From positions 324,731 through 388,730 of the forward strand of contig CACRSC010000003.1 in assembly GCA_902651635.1 (NCBI GenBank): a stretch of DNA of 64,000 bases. The letters run 5' to 3'. This stretch comes from Mastigamoeba balamuthi. Lineage: Eukaryota; Evosea; Mastigamoebida; Mastigamoebidae. Under the pieces are notes generated by a model. The model was not told where the DNA came from, ran no database searches, and saw only the letters and a list, made by a program, of their open reading frames with translations. Position numbers and translations under genes: made by a program. Shown here one piece after another: positions 32,385 through 43,492 of the stretch; the stretch's first letter is position 1; each line of letters opens with the position of its first letter.

Positions 32385-34137
32385 ATGCGCCCCGTCGTCG
32401 CCCTCCTGCTCGCGCTCCTCGCCCCCTTCGCCGCCGCCCGCCGCCCGCGCACCTACTTCCCCCTAGACGCCGCTGCCCAGATCCGCTGTGCGCCCACGGC
32501 CGCCCCCCCCGCAAGATATTCGCGTCATTTTCACCCGTGCGCGCTACTTTCAAAAATTCAAACCAACACAAATCTCTTGGCGCGCGAAAATATCTTCTCT
32601 TCCCTTCTCCCCCTCGCAGGCGGGCCTGTGCTGTCGACGCTGGCGACGGCGGTGCCGCTGTGGGTGCTGGGGGACCGGGACTACGACGGCCACGTGGACT
32701 GCGGCGACGCGTGCCCCGACGACGCGCTCAAGCACGAGTCTGCGGGCTACTGCGGCTGCGGCGCCCGCGAGACCGACAGCGACGGCGACCAGCTGCCCGA
32801 CTGCGTCGACCTCTGCCCCCTCGACCCGCTCAAGTACGACCCGGGCCGCTGCGGCTGCGGCGTGGCCGACCGCGACACGGACGGCGACGGGACGCCCAAC
32901 TGCGCCGACACGTGCCCGTACCTGCACGAGGCGCTGGGGCCCTGCGCGGGTCCCGAGGGCCGCGGCGGCGCGGGCGAGACGCTCGACGCGGCCTGGAGCC
33001 TCGCGCTGGCCCTGGCGACGTACTTCGCCATCGCCCTGGCGGTGGTCAGGGCCGCCAAGTTCGTCTCGCGGCCCGTGAGGTACTGGGTCCGCTACTGGCG
33101 CCACTCGAGGGCCCGCGCGGCGCCGCCGGGAGTCGAACCCCGGACCCCGGGAAATCAGTCCGACGAGTCACCCGGGGAAATGCCTGCGGTGACGCACCAG
33201 GCCGCTGCGGCTGCCGCGGCTGCGCCGGGAATCGAACCCGGGACGCCGGCTCGGGAGCCCTCCGCCGCGGGCTTGCAGCGCACGCCGTCTGCCGCTGCGC
33301 TCGAGCTGCACCGGCGCAAGCACGCGACGCCCGAGAGCGTGCACCCGCAGACCACGATGAAGCTGCTGCTGCACCTGCAGACCTCGATGTCGTCGCGCGA
33401 GTCGTTTGAGTACTACGTGCGCACTCCCGCTGGCGCCCTCTCGGGCCCTCGCGGACGCCTCTGACCCGGCCGCTGTGGGCCCCGCCGCCGCGTTGCAGAC
33501 GAGGGGAGGGGGCGTTGCTGCGAGGCGCAAGGAGAAGGAGATACTCGAGTCGGTGAGCCCCATCGCGAGGCTCTCGACAGCGGAGCCCATCGACATCTCG
33601 TCCTCGTTTGCCGCATCTGCCGACTCTGCCGACGCTTCCAACGCCCCGCGTGCTGCCGCCGCCGCCCCTGCAGCAGCAGCAGCACCGGCGCCAGCGGCCC
33701 CTGACGCCTCGGACGCGGGGCTGACGATGCCGAGCTCGATCAGCGCCACGTGCTCGCTTGACAAGTCGTCGTCGTCGATGTCGATCACCGGTGCGGGAGT
33801 TATGCTCTCCGGGTGCCCTCTGCGGGCCAGGTCTTCTGACGCCCGCCCGCACGTGGCCAGACGCAGGCAGCGGCGGTGCGAGCGACAAGTCCGCGACAGC
33901 GCGTGCGCCTGTGGTGCAGGAGAGGCTCACAGTGGCCCCGCAGATGGCCGCCATTCCCGGTATCACGCGACCTCCCCTCCCCCCTCTCTTGCTGCCGCCT
34001 CCTGATACGCAGTGCCCTGCGCAGCTCCAAGGGTCCACGACACGTCGTACGGGGCCGACTTTGTGGGCGACGTGTCGCTACAGCAGACACAGAAGAACCG
34101 TGCGAGAGACGCCAGCCGCAGCTCCTTTTTTCTTAGC
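32385..34137 (+). CDS. Single-pass membrane protein with thrombospondin type 3 repeats
   Basis: The start gives a clean signal peptide (MRPVVALLLALLAPFAAA). Exons 32385-32487 and 32620-33416 join in phase across a 132-nt intron. The ectodomain has Ca-binding TSP3 repeats (DRDYDGHVDCGDACPDD, DSDGDQLPDCVDLCPLD, DTDGDGTPNCADTCPY) with regularly spaced Cys. A membrane helix follows (about residues 200-225), then a cytosolic Ala/Ser/Pro-rich tail. Tail exons 33499-33790, 33867-33959 and 34013 onward also fit by phase. The 3' end is not resolved, because the last exon stays open into the next gene; the end given is nominal. Likely a surface adhesion or Ca-sensing protein. Confidence 0.75.
33110..33255 (-). 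other. Two tRNA T-arm/B-box-like motifs antisense to the TSP3 gene
   Basis: On the minus strand, CCCGGGTTCGATTCCCGG (33226-33243) forms a perfect T-stem/loop, and about 98 bp away CCGGGGTTCGACTCCCGG (33126-33143) is almost one. Both contain the RNA polymerase III B-box GGTTCGANTC. I could not close an acceptor stem or D-arm for either, so a full tRNA gene is not supported. They may be tRNA-derived scraps or chance in GC-rich DNA. Confidence 0.3.
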
Positions 34138-34165
34138 TGCCAGTCTTGCTTGAGCGCTGACAGGT

Positions 34166-35271
34166 ATGCCAACGGACACCGCAGCCGTGACGTCGCTGGC
34201 GCTGTCGTCGCTGGAGCTCGAGGGCGGCTCGGACGAGAAGAAGGGCCCGCACGAGCCCCAGCGCGAGCTGCCGCAGCCCGAGGCACCGGTCGACCCGCCG
34301 GAGCCCGTACACGAGCCGGGGATCTTCGAGCTGACCGAGCAGGAGGAGACACGCCTCTACACGGCCGAGCCCATGTCGCAGGTCTCGCGCGAGCTGTGCG
34401 ACGAGCTGCTCGGGGGGCGGCTCGAGGCCACGGCGGCCACCAAGTACATCAACAAGATCGAGGAGAAGGGCGAGTTCCACAACATGCGGACCGTCGTCCA
34501 GATAGAGAACGACGTGTTCCGCACGTTTAAGGGCAGCAAGGAGTTCGACCTCGTCAAGCACAACAGGGAGCTGTACAGAGTGCTGCACTCGTACGCGCAC
34601 AAGGTCGAGAAGACGCGGCCGCAGCTCTGTCCCTACGTCCAGGGCTTCAACGCGCTGGCCGCGACGCTGCTGCACGAGCTCCCCGAGCACTACGCGCTCG
34701 CGATACTGCTCAAGATCGTCGACCAGGTGCCCGCATACTACGCCAGGGGCATCCCGGGCGTAGACAAGGCCACCAAGCTCACAGAGAGGATCCTCAAGAC
34801 GCTCGACAAGGACCTTCACGCCTTCATGGTCTCGCGGAGCTTCCACCATCAGTTGCTCAGCAGATGTGCGCCTCTCTCGCCCGCTCCACCTCCATGATTT
34901 ATCGTTTTCTCACGCGTTTGTTTTCCCCCACCGTGTAGACATCCTCAGCCTCGAGTCTGTGGCGCGTCCAATCAAGTGTGTGCTCAAGCTGTGGGTGGCG
35001 CTGGCTGGCAGGTTCCACATGATGCCGCTGGTTGCTGCACTGCACGTGCTGGCCAACGCGGACGGCCTGAGGAAGTCGGGGAGGTACGACAGGACGGTGT
35101 GGGACCGCCCGATCACTGATGCTTCCTCGATGGCACTGCAGCAACTTTGGGAAGATGATTGGCGACCTGCCGATCGATGAGGCGATGATGGACCGCATCA
35201 TCGTGGGCCTCACATCCACTGTGCTGCCCAGCGACATCGTCAGCGAGCTGGAGAGCCACGCAAAGATGTAA
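34166..35271 (+). CDS. TBC-domain protein (Rab-GAP, Bub2-like)
   Basis: Exons 34166-34865, 34939-35083 and 35142-35271 join in phase (324 aa). After an acidic, Pro-rich N terminus (about 50 residues) comes a TBC domain. Its IENDVFRTF contains the arginine finger (IxxDxxRT motif) and YVQGFNALAATLL contains the glutamine finger (YxQG). Both catalytic residues are present, so GAP activity on a Rab-type GTPase is expected. The overall shape (small, almost only the TBC domain) and the sequence around the fingers recall Bub2/Cdc16, the spindle-position GAP. Which Rab or Spg1-like GTPase it acts on cannot be read. Confidence 0.85.
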
Positions 35272-35652
35272 TGGCGATACTCCACTTTTGCAGGTGCGTG
35301 CTGAATAGCGTTAAATCAAAGAAGGCGGCTTTTTAACAGTTTTGCTCAGCTGTATATTGTTTTGGATGGACAGAGCATAACCAGAAGGTCGGAGAGGATC
35401 GACTTCAAGAGGCAGAGGCGGAACCACGATGGCGGGCAACTCGAACAACAACAACAACGCCCACACAACACTCACACCCTTAGTGCACACAACACCTCGA
35501 GTGGCAAAGCCAAGCGTTCTTAAGAGTTTTGAATCCGAAAGCAGCCTCAATTGAGCACAGCGTGCTTGCGTTCACTTGAAAGCGACGAAGTGCATCATCA
35601 TTGGAACTACGTGCTCGGTTGTTGGCCACCTCAAATGGCGATAAGCAACCGC
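35272..35652. other. Convergent intergenic region
   Basis: 381 bp between the ends of the TBC gene and the amidase gene. No gene or element recognised; presumably holds both 3' ends. Confidence 0.45.
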
Positions 35653-36813
35653 TTAACGGGGGCAGGAGCGGAGAGCAGCAAAGAGCACAGTCCCTGATAC
35701 GGGATCCAGAACTGTGGTGAACACGGTTCCTGCGTTGCACACGCCCTTGCACACACTCTTCCTTTGCACCGATAGCACGTCCCACATGCCTGCTACGGTC
35801 GTGGATGCGTCCCTCCCGGCGCTGACCAGCGCTTGCGTGGCGAGTCCGAGCCGGTCATCAGAAGCCGGCTGCCTCTTCCACGAGTCGTAGTTTGTCTGTG
35901 CGACGAACCACTGTTTGCTGTCGGGCGCGCACTGCAGCCACTGCCGGGGGTTCTCTGGCGCGGGGGCGCCAGCAGCGCTCTTGGTCAGGACGACGCCCTG
36001 GCCCGGCTGATCCCCAGCCAGGACGAGGTAGAACGGAGCGCAGAAGTCGCTGCGCGAGAACCTGCTCACGGCCTGGCGGAACGTCATCCCGGACTCGAGC
36101 GCCTCCCTGATGGCATAGCGCACAGGTGCCAATGTCCTGCCGCTCTCGACGCATCGCAGTAGCGCCTCGATGCTCATCGATCCGCTGCGGTAGTTGAGCG
36201 AGACGCTGAGCCCTGGCGCCACACCCGTGACGGTGCCTGCGTCCATCAGGAAGTCGACCGACGTGAACGCGTCCCCGTGCACGAACGCCGCCGTGACGTT
36301 GGCGTAGGGCCCGACGGGTGTCCAGTCGAGGTTCCTGCCGTGCAGCACCCACCCGAGCTCGTCGCACACGGCAACCGAAGTGCACCCGAAGACGGCGGGG
36401 GCCGCGCGTCCCGGGGCGGAAACGTGCGAGAGCTCGTACATGAAGGCGACGGCGCTCAGGTCATCGGCGGTCAGGTTCGCCAGGCGGGGCTCTCCCGAGG
36501 CCCGGGCGCAGTCAGCGATGCCCCGGAGCTCTCGGTGGCGCTGGGGCCAGCGGCTGCGGACCGAGGACGCCAGGCGGTCGACGCACGCACGGCCGCAGCC
36601 CACGCGAGCAAAGTCCGCGAGGCCACCGACGACGACGTCAGCGAACGAGGAGGTGCGCTCGGGGGTCGTCAGGAGCGCAGAGCACGCGGAGGACCAGCGC
36701 GTGCGTGCGTCCTGATGCAGGTCCACCCAGACCACCGGGATCTGCGATTCCGCTTGCGCCAGCAGCCCAAAACCGACGGCCAGAAGGCCCGAGGAGAGCA
36801 GCAACCTCGGCAT
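35653..36813 (-). CDS. Acid ceramidase / NAAA-like Ntn hydrolase, secreted
   Basis: A lysosomal or secreted amidase of the acid ceramidase/N-acylethanolamine acid amidase family (386 aa, no intron). The start at 36813 gives a signal peptide (MPRLLLSSGLLAVGFGLLA), which longer upstream frames lack. FGCTSVAV contains the Cys that becomes the N-terminal nucleophile after autocleavage (about residue 145). LHGRNLDW is the conserved block following it, and VSLNYRSGS and FYLVLAGD fit later core strands. The length is like human NAAA. Substrate (ceramide or N-acylethanolamine) is not decided by sequence. The gene shares a 166-bp divergent promoter with the cis-prenyltransferase gene. Confidence 0.85.
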   Translation of the reverse strand: MPRLLLSSGLLAVGFGLLAQAESQIPVVWVDLHQDARTRWSSACSALLTTPERTSSFADVVVGGLADFARVGCGRACVDRLASSVRSRWPQRHRELRGIADCARASGEPRLANLTADDLSAVAFMYELSHVSAPGRAAPAVFGCTSVAVCDELGWVLHGRNLDWTPVGPYANVTAAFVHGDAFTSVDFLMDAGTVTGVAPGLSVSLNYRSGSMSIEALLRCVESGRTLAPVRYAIREALESGMTFRQAVSRFSRSDFCAPFYLVLAGDQPGQGVVLTKSAAGAPAPENPRQWLQCAPDSKQWFVAQTNYDSWKRQPASDDRLGLATQALVSAGRDASTTVAGMWDVLSVQRKSVCKGVCNAGTVFTTVLDPVSGTVLFAALRSCPR

Positions 36814-36979
36814 GGTCACAGAGCAACGACTGAGCACGACGAAGACCCCAGCACACACCGGCGGACTTTTGGCCGACTGAGGAGATACCTGTAGATTCGT
36901 CCGATCCAGATATTTCAGATACTTTGGTGACTTTGCGCTTGTGGTCTCGCGACACACCACGCGCATAAGGCCGTCCGGA
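36814..36979. promoter_or_regulatory. Short divergent promoter (amidase / cis-prenyltransferase)
   Basis: 166 bp between starts, with GATATTTCAGATAC near 36908. Confidence 0.4.
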
Positions 36980-38647
36980 ATGTGGCCTTTCGGGACCGGG
37001 GGGATCGTGCAGTCTGTGCGCACGTGGATCGGGGCCGTCCTGCGCCGCGCGGTCGCGAGCGTGCTGCGCAGCGGGGCCATGCCCCGGCACGTGGCGTTCA
37101 TCATGGACGGCAACCGCAGGTTCGCGGACCGCCTGGGCCTCGCGCGCCAAAAGGGCCACGAGTACGGCCTCGACAAGCTACTGGAGACCCTCTCATGGTG
37201 TATGGAGCTCGGCATCCCCGAGGTCACAGTATACGCCTGGAGGTACCATTCACGATACGATCATTGCATCCACGCTCGCTGTGGTGCTAGCACGCAAGTG
37301 AACGAGCGATGCGACACTATGACTGTGTAGCCTTGCCGCTACTTTATAATTCTAGGAAATGGGAAATATCCCCACTGCGATATCTGACGTGATGCCTGCG
37401 TTGCGTCACGCGCCTGCAGCATCGAGAACTTCAAGCGCCCTGGGGCCGAGGTCGACGCGCTGATGGCGCTGGCCATCGAGAAGTTCCACTCGATGATGCA
37501 CAACGACGACTGGGCCGCCCGCAACGGCGTCAGCGTCCGCGTCCTCGGCGACGTCACGCTGCTGCCCGCCGAGCTGCGCTCTGCCATCGCGACGACGACG
37601 AGGAAGCTGCACGCGATGTCTGCGACCGTGGAGACCAAGTCGACGCTCAACGTCTGCCTCGCCTACACCTCGCGCGACGAGATCACGCGCGCTGTCCGCG
37701 CGGTGGCCACGGCCCTGCAGGACGGCAGGCTGCTGCCCGAAGGTGGGTCCCCGCCATCCCTCTCCTACTGCTTCCTGTGTCCTTGTGCCCTTGTGTCCCT
37801 TTGGTCTTGGCGTTTTGTCTGTTCCTCTCAGGAGGAACTCTCAGTTGCCTGTCAGTCCCTGCGTTATCTGTGCGTTCACCGCGCGCACAGCAGCCCAGCA
37901 GCCACAGCCCTCTCCTACTGCTCCCTGTGTCCTTGTTCCCCTGTTGTTCCCTTTGTTCTTGGTGTTCTGTCTGTTCCTTTCAGTTGTCTGCCAGTACTGG
38001 TTTGGCGCTTTCTATCTGTGCTTTCACCGAGTGCGCACAGCAGCCCAGCAGCTGTGGGTGTGCGTTCCCTACGGGAGCCAGCGATGGCATGTGCAGCACC
38101 TGCGTGTGCTGTGCAAATCCCTCGTCGTCTGGTGTCTTTTTTTCCCCCTCGAGAGCTTTCTGTTGCTTTTGCGGCACCGCGGCCACAGCTGCGGCCTCAG
38201 GGGCCTGGGGGTGCCACACGCCGTGCCTGCCATACTTGCACAAGTTCTGATCCGTGCGTGCTTTGCTGCGTTTGCGTGGCAGACGTCGACGAGAACCTGC
38301 TCGAGAAGTGCCTGTTCTGCGGGGACTCGCCAGACCTGCTGGTCCGCACCTCGGGTGAGATGCGCCTCAGCGACTTCCTGCTGTGGCAGAGCGCGTTCTC
38401 GTGCTTCGTGTGCATCGACTCGCTGTGGCCGGACCTCTCGTTCGCCGACCTCGCGCGCTGCGTGCTGCTGTTCCAGCGCAACCGCGACGTCGTCTACGAC
38501 CGCGAGAGCATGTTCAGCAAGAGGCGGCCCCTCAGCGACCGTGCCGCCGCGTTTGTCAACGCGTTCAGCGAGCACAGGCGCGCGGTGGTCGAGGACTCGA
38601 GCGCCGCAGGCTCGCCGTGCCCCGCAGTGTCCCTGAACACGCACTAA
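36980..38647 (+). CDS. DHDDS: cis-Prenyltransferase (dehydrodolichyl diphosphate synthase)
   Basis: Adds isopentenyl diphosphate units in cis to make dolichol-type lipids for ER glycosylation. Exons 36980-37242, 37420-37742 and 38283-38647 join in phase (316 aa). HVAFIMDGNRRFA carries the catalytic Asp, SIENFKRP follows the first splice, and RTSGEMRLSDFLLWQSAF and the LWPD block complete the active site. The N-terminal 30 residues are hydrophobic/basic and may contact the ER membrane. A C-terminal RxG motif, typical of the NgBR partner subunit, is absent. The second intron is 540 nt, about eight times the usual size here, and contains a tandem duplication. An in-frame ATG at 36941 would add 13 residues. 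Confidence 0.92.
37758..38053 (+). repeat. Tandem duplication of about 150 bp inside an intron
   Basis: Two diverged copies (about 37758-37906 and 37910-38053) each begin CTCTCCTACTGCT and end GCGCACAGCAGCCCAGCAG, within intron 2 of the cis-prenyltransferase gene. Confidence 0.75.
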
Positions 38648-38746
38648 GTCCCAACAGACATTTCATCCGGGTCTCTTCCGCGCGTTGCCTGGGGGGAGGG
38701 GAGGGGATGGTCTTCTCCGCTGAGCTTCGCGCCCCGAGCACGGCGA

Positions 38747-40252
38747 TCACTCGGACTTGAGTATCACGCGCCAGTCGTCGGCGGTGAAGCTCGGGCGTGA
38801 GAGGTTCCACGACGACAGCTGGCCGGCCTCGACGGCCTTGGACACGATCTCCCGCGCGTGCTTGACCGCCTGGTCGGGGCCCTCGCCCCGCTCGATGAGC
38901 TCGCGGGCCACGTTTGCCTGCAGGGCCGCCACGACCTGCGCCTCGGCGCCGACGTCCTGCACGAAGCACACGGAGACCTCCCTCCGCGAGGCCCCGACGA
39001 GGTAGCCGTCGTCCCTGAGCCGCGACGAGCGCGCGGCGGCGGCCAGGCCCCCGACGGAGCCCCCGCACGCGTCCTCGAGGCGGCAGCCGAGCCTCAGGCG
39101 CAGCCCGCGGCGCGCCCAGCACAGCGGCGTCACCCCCTCGCGCGCGTTGGTCTCGGCGGGGCTGGGCACCGGCCTGCCCGAGACGAGCTCGGCGGCGGCG
39201 ATCGCGAGGCGCTGGTCGTTGAGCGTCGTCAGGACGACGGCGCGCACGGCCAGCCAGTTGGCGGCCAGGTGGCCCGCGGTCAGCGCGGCGAACGCGGCCC
39301 ACGTCAGCGGCAGCGAGCTGCCGACGGCGCCGAGGACCGCGAGGCCCAGCAGCATGCCGAGGATGTTGACGGCCGTCTCCTGGCTGCCGTCCTTGGCGCT
39401 GACGTCGGCCATGTTGCCCTCGAGCGCCTGGTGCGCGCGCATGGCGTCGCGCGTGGCGCCGCCTGCGATGCCGACGATGGCGCGCATGACGCTGGCGAGG
39501 CAGAGCGCCGGGAGGAAGAGCCACGCCGGGGCGCAGGGCGCCAGCAGCTCGACCAGCATCGCGAGGTCGTTGAGCGCGTCGGCCACGAGGCGCCACACCT
39601 TGGCGTCGCGGTCGAGCGACGTGCCGCGCGACCACGCGAAGACGATGCGGCCCGCGTTGCCGATGAGGTCGCGGACGACGCCGTGCGACGCCGCCGCCGC
39701 CGCGTTGGCCTTCGCGTCTCCCACCCCCAGCCCTGGGCCGTATGCAGGTCAATTGAGACCGCGCACGAGTTGTACAGTTTTCTGCAGACGATTTTACGTC
39801 GCGAAAATGACGCTTTTCACCGATTTCAGTCGACATTCTCAAGAGGAAACCAGAACTTATGACGTCAGTTGAGGTGGCGTGTTTGAAGAGGGGGAAAACG
39901 AGGCTCAGACAGTCGCCTGGAGCATGGGGAGGGGAGGGGGAGGACCTGTGAGGACGGCCTTGGAGGAGAGGATGCCGGAGATGGTGGAGCAGAGGGCCTG
40001 GGCCGTGTCCCAGAGCTGGTAGGGCACGTAGTCGCTCGACACGGAGCGCGGGAAGCCCTCGGGCAGGAACGCGCTGTACAGCAGGCTCACCAGCGACAGG
40101 CGGTGGCGCACCGACAGCGCAGAGGCCGCGTTGGGAACGTACGTGCGCACGACACCCCTGCTCAGGCTCGCCTCCTTGGCCAACATCGGCGCAGACAGAT
40201 CGTTGTTCACCACAAATATCTGGCGCCGCGTAAATGTAAATATCTCTGTCAC
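38747..40252 (-). CDS. RUSF1: RUS family protein (DUF647, RUSF1/C16orf58-like)
   Basis: Two exons, 40252-39946 and 39732-38747, join in phase (about 430 aa). Exon 1 has the family opening AFLPEGFPRSVSSDYVPYQL with the WD pair just after it. Exon 2 begins TGLGVGDAKAN and continues with the diagnostic VGIAGGATRDAMRAHQA, NMADVSAKDGSQETAVNILG block. Several hydrophobic segments suggest a membrane protein. The family is conserved from plants (root UV-B sensitive genes) to animals, with no settled biochemical activity. The start chosen is the longest; a Met about 23 codons in is an alternative. AAATATC motifs near 40215 and 40240 sit at or before the start. Confidence 0.88.
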
Positions 40253-40317
40253 ATCATTAATCAGATATGGATCCGACCTGAGGGAAATCCATAAGATCTC
40301 CCATGTGTTTTTGAGAT

Positions 40318-41150
40318 CTGTCTGGGTTAGTCACGATTGGATCTTGTCTTTGGATTTTGTTGTGGGGTCAGTGCCTGTCCCGTAGGAGAGGTCACCTTCG
40401 CCACCCCCCGTGGAGGAACAGAAAAAAAACTGAGCTCTCTGTCTCCGCCCGCTGCGCGTTTTATGCGGCCCTCCCTGTTGGCGCTCTTATGGGACTCCTT
40501 TTCCGTCCCTCTGGCAGATATTTCTGTCCTCAGATACGCCGCTCTGTTCTGTTCTGTTCCGCATCCGCCGTGCTTGCCGCTTTGCCGCTGCCGCAGCCCC
40601 TCCGCCCGTTCGCCGTCTGTGTCGTCCCTTGCTGCCTCTCCCTCTGCCGCTGCCGCCCGCCCGCTGCTCTCCAGTAGACCGCATTACCGCCCATCCCCGC
40701 TCGGTCCCCCAACTTCCCCCGAAGCCCCGGGCCCCGCGGCTGGATGGAACCCCTCGCGACACAGCGTCTTCTGGGCCGCTGCACTGGCCACAGTCGGCGC
40801 GCTGCACCAAAGAGGTGGAGGCGGACGGTGGGCGCAGCGCAGAGGCACAGCAGCGGCGAATTCGGTGGACGGAGAGTCGCAGGCGTATCTGGGGCCCGGG
40901 AAATCCTGGCAGCGAAAAATGGTGACCCGCCAACACGGTTTGGATCGATTCACCGAAATCGGTGGATCCGCCGGGGAGGGCCGCATAAAACGCGAGCGGG
41001 GAGAGCCCATTCGAATCACTTTTTTCCTTCTCTCCCTTTCAGTCCCCCCCTCGGGGGATGGGCAAAGTGGCCATTGTCCTCGGACCTGGCACGGCCCCCA
41101 TAAACCAAATCCAAAGACAAGTTCCAATCGTGACTGACCTGCGCAGAGCA
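40318..41150. mobile_element. Complete foldback-type DNA element
   Basis: Two long inverted arms face each other: 40326-40490 (outer end GTTAGTCACGATTGG) and 40978-41139 (outer end CCAATCGTGACTGACC). Similarity continues inward for perhaps another 150 bp (ATTCGCCGCTGC blocks), leaving a short unique centre. No open reading frame of its own is convincing, so it is non-autonomous. Each arm carries a C-rich/G-rich palindrome and a T-rich or A-rich tract. Related single arms lie at 16361, 16759, 17738 and 26606. I could not identify a clear target-site duplication. Confidence 0.75.
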
Positions 41151-41759
41151 GCCTGACGGCCTGCCGGCCTGCTGCCCAGAACTCGGAATCCGCTCTTCCC
41201 GGAGAGAGCGGGAGGGATCTCCCAGAGACTCAGACCGCCAGGGCGATAGGCCCCGCCGAGGTCAACAAAGTCGAGTGCGCTCGCTAGCACACTACTGGTA
41301 CTGTCTTCGGGCCCCGGGGTCCCAGGTCTTAGCTCGCTGGGGGTTGCAGACGGCCAACGCCAGGGGGGCTGGAACGGCGCTCCGTCATAGGTCCTCTGCA
41401 TGTCCTCGGGGGCAGAACGAAGACCGCACAACCCCGAACTCATTACTCAGTGGAGCGGGCTCTGGCGACTCCGCGGGGCTCGGGCTCTCATGTCGCCCCA
41501 CCTGCGTCGCGTGCGCTGCTGCCATCTCTGATTTGAATGGCCTCTCCCGTGGGACACCTTTTCCGGCGAGTCCTTCCCCAGTTCCACACCTGTCATCGAA
41601 TTCGCCGCTTCGCTCCTCAGGCCTCCTCGCGTCCATCCAGCGGACCCCCATATGTCCCTCGTATTCTGCTGCGGCCTCGCGGGTGGCCCCACGCACCTCT
41701 CGTTCCGATGACGGGTAACAACTGCAGAATGAAAGAAATCGACACCTCAATTTACTTCT
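41151..41759. other. Spacer between the foldback element and MFS gene 5
   Basis: 609 bp with no supported gene or repeat; the last part is the presumed 3' region of the MFS gene. Confidence 0.4.
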
Positions 41760-43215
41760 CTAGACCCCGTTCTCATTTACGAGGGCGGAACGGCCCTCGT
41801 CTGCTCTCTTCTGCGCCTCCTTGCCTCTCTTGGTGGAGAGGACGAGCGAGAGCGCCGCGCCCATGAGGCACATGGACGCCGTGATGAGGAACACCGCGCG
41901 GTAACCGCCCGCAGAGTACATGCGCTGGTGCCCAGACGACGACGACGACGATCCGCTCTGGTCGTCGTGGTCGATCTTGAACAGACCGAGGATGCCTCCG
42001 TAGCTGAGCTGCGCGATGAACTGCCCCGCCGTCGACGCGACCCTCAGGACCGCGAGGTGCTTGGCGCTGTCGATCGAGTTGGGCATCGTGTCGCACGCGA
42101 CGGCCGTGGCCACCGAGAGGTACATGCCCGCGCCGACACCCGACACGACGAGCGACCCCACGACAAGCTTCGTGTCGGTGATGAACGCCCACGAGCAGGC
42201 CGTGAAGGCCAGCAGCGCCATGGCGCAGACCATGAAGGGCTTGCGGCCCACGCGGTCGCTGAACATGCCGACTGGCACGGAGATGACTACGGCGATGACG
42301 AGCGTCACGACGCCAGCGAGGCCGACAAACTGCAGGGGGCTGGCGACGTCGAGCGTGTCGCCGACCCAGAACTGGATGAACTGGGCGCAGCCCTCGGTGA
42401 ACGCGAAGCCCATGTGCACGAGCAGCAGCATCAGCCAGTCGGGGTGCTTGCGCGGGTCGAACATGAACCCGCGGACGCCGTCCACGCACGCAGCCCGCCC
42501 CTTGAAACTGCCCGCGGTACCCAGCACGCTCTTCTGGTCGCTGCCCGCGTAGACGATCGTCGGAACGGCCGCCAGGGCGCAGAGGAACCCCAGGGCGCCG
42601 AACGCGGACCAGAGAGGGGTACCGGCGGCCATGACGGCGTAGCTGACCCCCGTGCCGACGGCCGTCAGCACGCCGTTGACGCCGCTGGCGAGGCCGTGCT
42701 GGGACGAGGGCAGGTTGTCGGGGATGAGCACGCTGATGACCGACGTGAACGACGAGCTGACGAAGAGCAGCAGGTACGCGAACCCCACGAGCCACAGGGC
42801 GGAGCCCAGGTCGCCGACAAACCAGCACGTGGCCGCGGCCACTAACCCGAAGCCGCCCAGAGCGATGAAGGGCCGGCGGCGGCCCCACCACAGACCGAAG
42901 CTGTGGCGGTCGCTGACGGCGCCCACGACGAGGCTGAACAGCGTGCACAGCGACCCGATGGCGCCGATGGTCCCCGATATCTGCGAGGCGTAGTCGGGGG
43001 CCATCCGCTTGACCTCGTTGGGCAGCGCAACCGTTGCAGCCCTGGAGGGTCGCCAGTGAGTCGCGAGCGGGCGCGGGCGGGGAAGGGGGGGGGAAGGGCG
43101 CGTACTGAGAGATGGCTGCGTTGGGGAGGGTCATCGCGAGCATCAGGACGATGTGGGGCCACCTCCTGGGCGGCTGGGTGGTCGTCCCCACCAGCGGCGT
43201 CGACATGTCCTCCAT
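41760..43215 (-). CDS. MFS transporter 5 (SUT/SLC45-like), divergent copy
   Basis: Exon 1 43215-43106, a 64-nt GT-AG intron, exon 2 43041-41760 (463 aa). It shares the intron position and the two motif-A loops (SFGLWWGRRRPFIALG; SDRVGRKPFM) with the other four, but is clearly the most diverged: MAPDYASQISG replaces MSPAYASQISG, and the charged loops differ throughout. It is the only member on the minus strand and lies 10 kb from the tandem pair. Twelve helices predicted. Substrate unknown. Confidence 0.92.
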
Positions 43216-43492
43216 CACACGGGTTTCAGACCACGAGGCTCCGGAGGATCCGATTCGTTTTGATGACCTTGTGTCACGAGCGAGGTGCGGGGCCCCCGAT
43301 GATGTGGTCTACTGTCCGGTCTTCTGGATTTGCCTCTTATCGGGAGCGAACATGGATTGTTCACTAAATCGAGCGGCACTGATCCCTAAGTTTCGGGCGG
43401 TCCTCGGCAAAAAGAAACGGCTTTCATTAGAGTCTCTGAGAGGGGAGAGACACGGGAGCAGCAGCAGCCCGAGCCTACGGGACGGCGACAAA

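Noticed and set aside
33112-33250. Functional tRNA genes on the minus strand
   Set aside because: T-arms are present, but no matching acceptor stem, D-arm or anticodon arm of standard size could be drawn for either; kept only as an odd motif.
40487-40975. Gene in the centre of the foldback element
   Set aside because: Open frames on both strands overlap the arms and have no protein-like pattern; they result from GC-rich sequence without stops.
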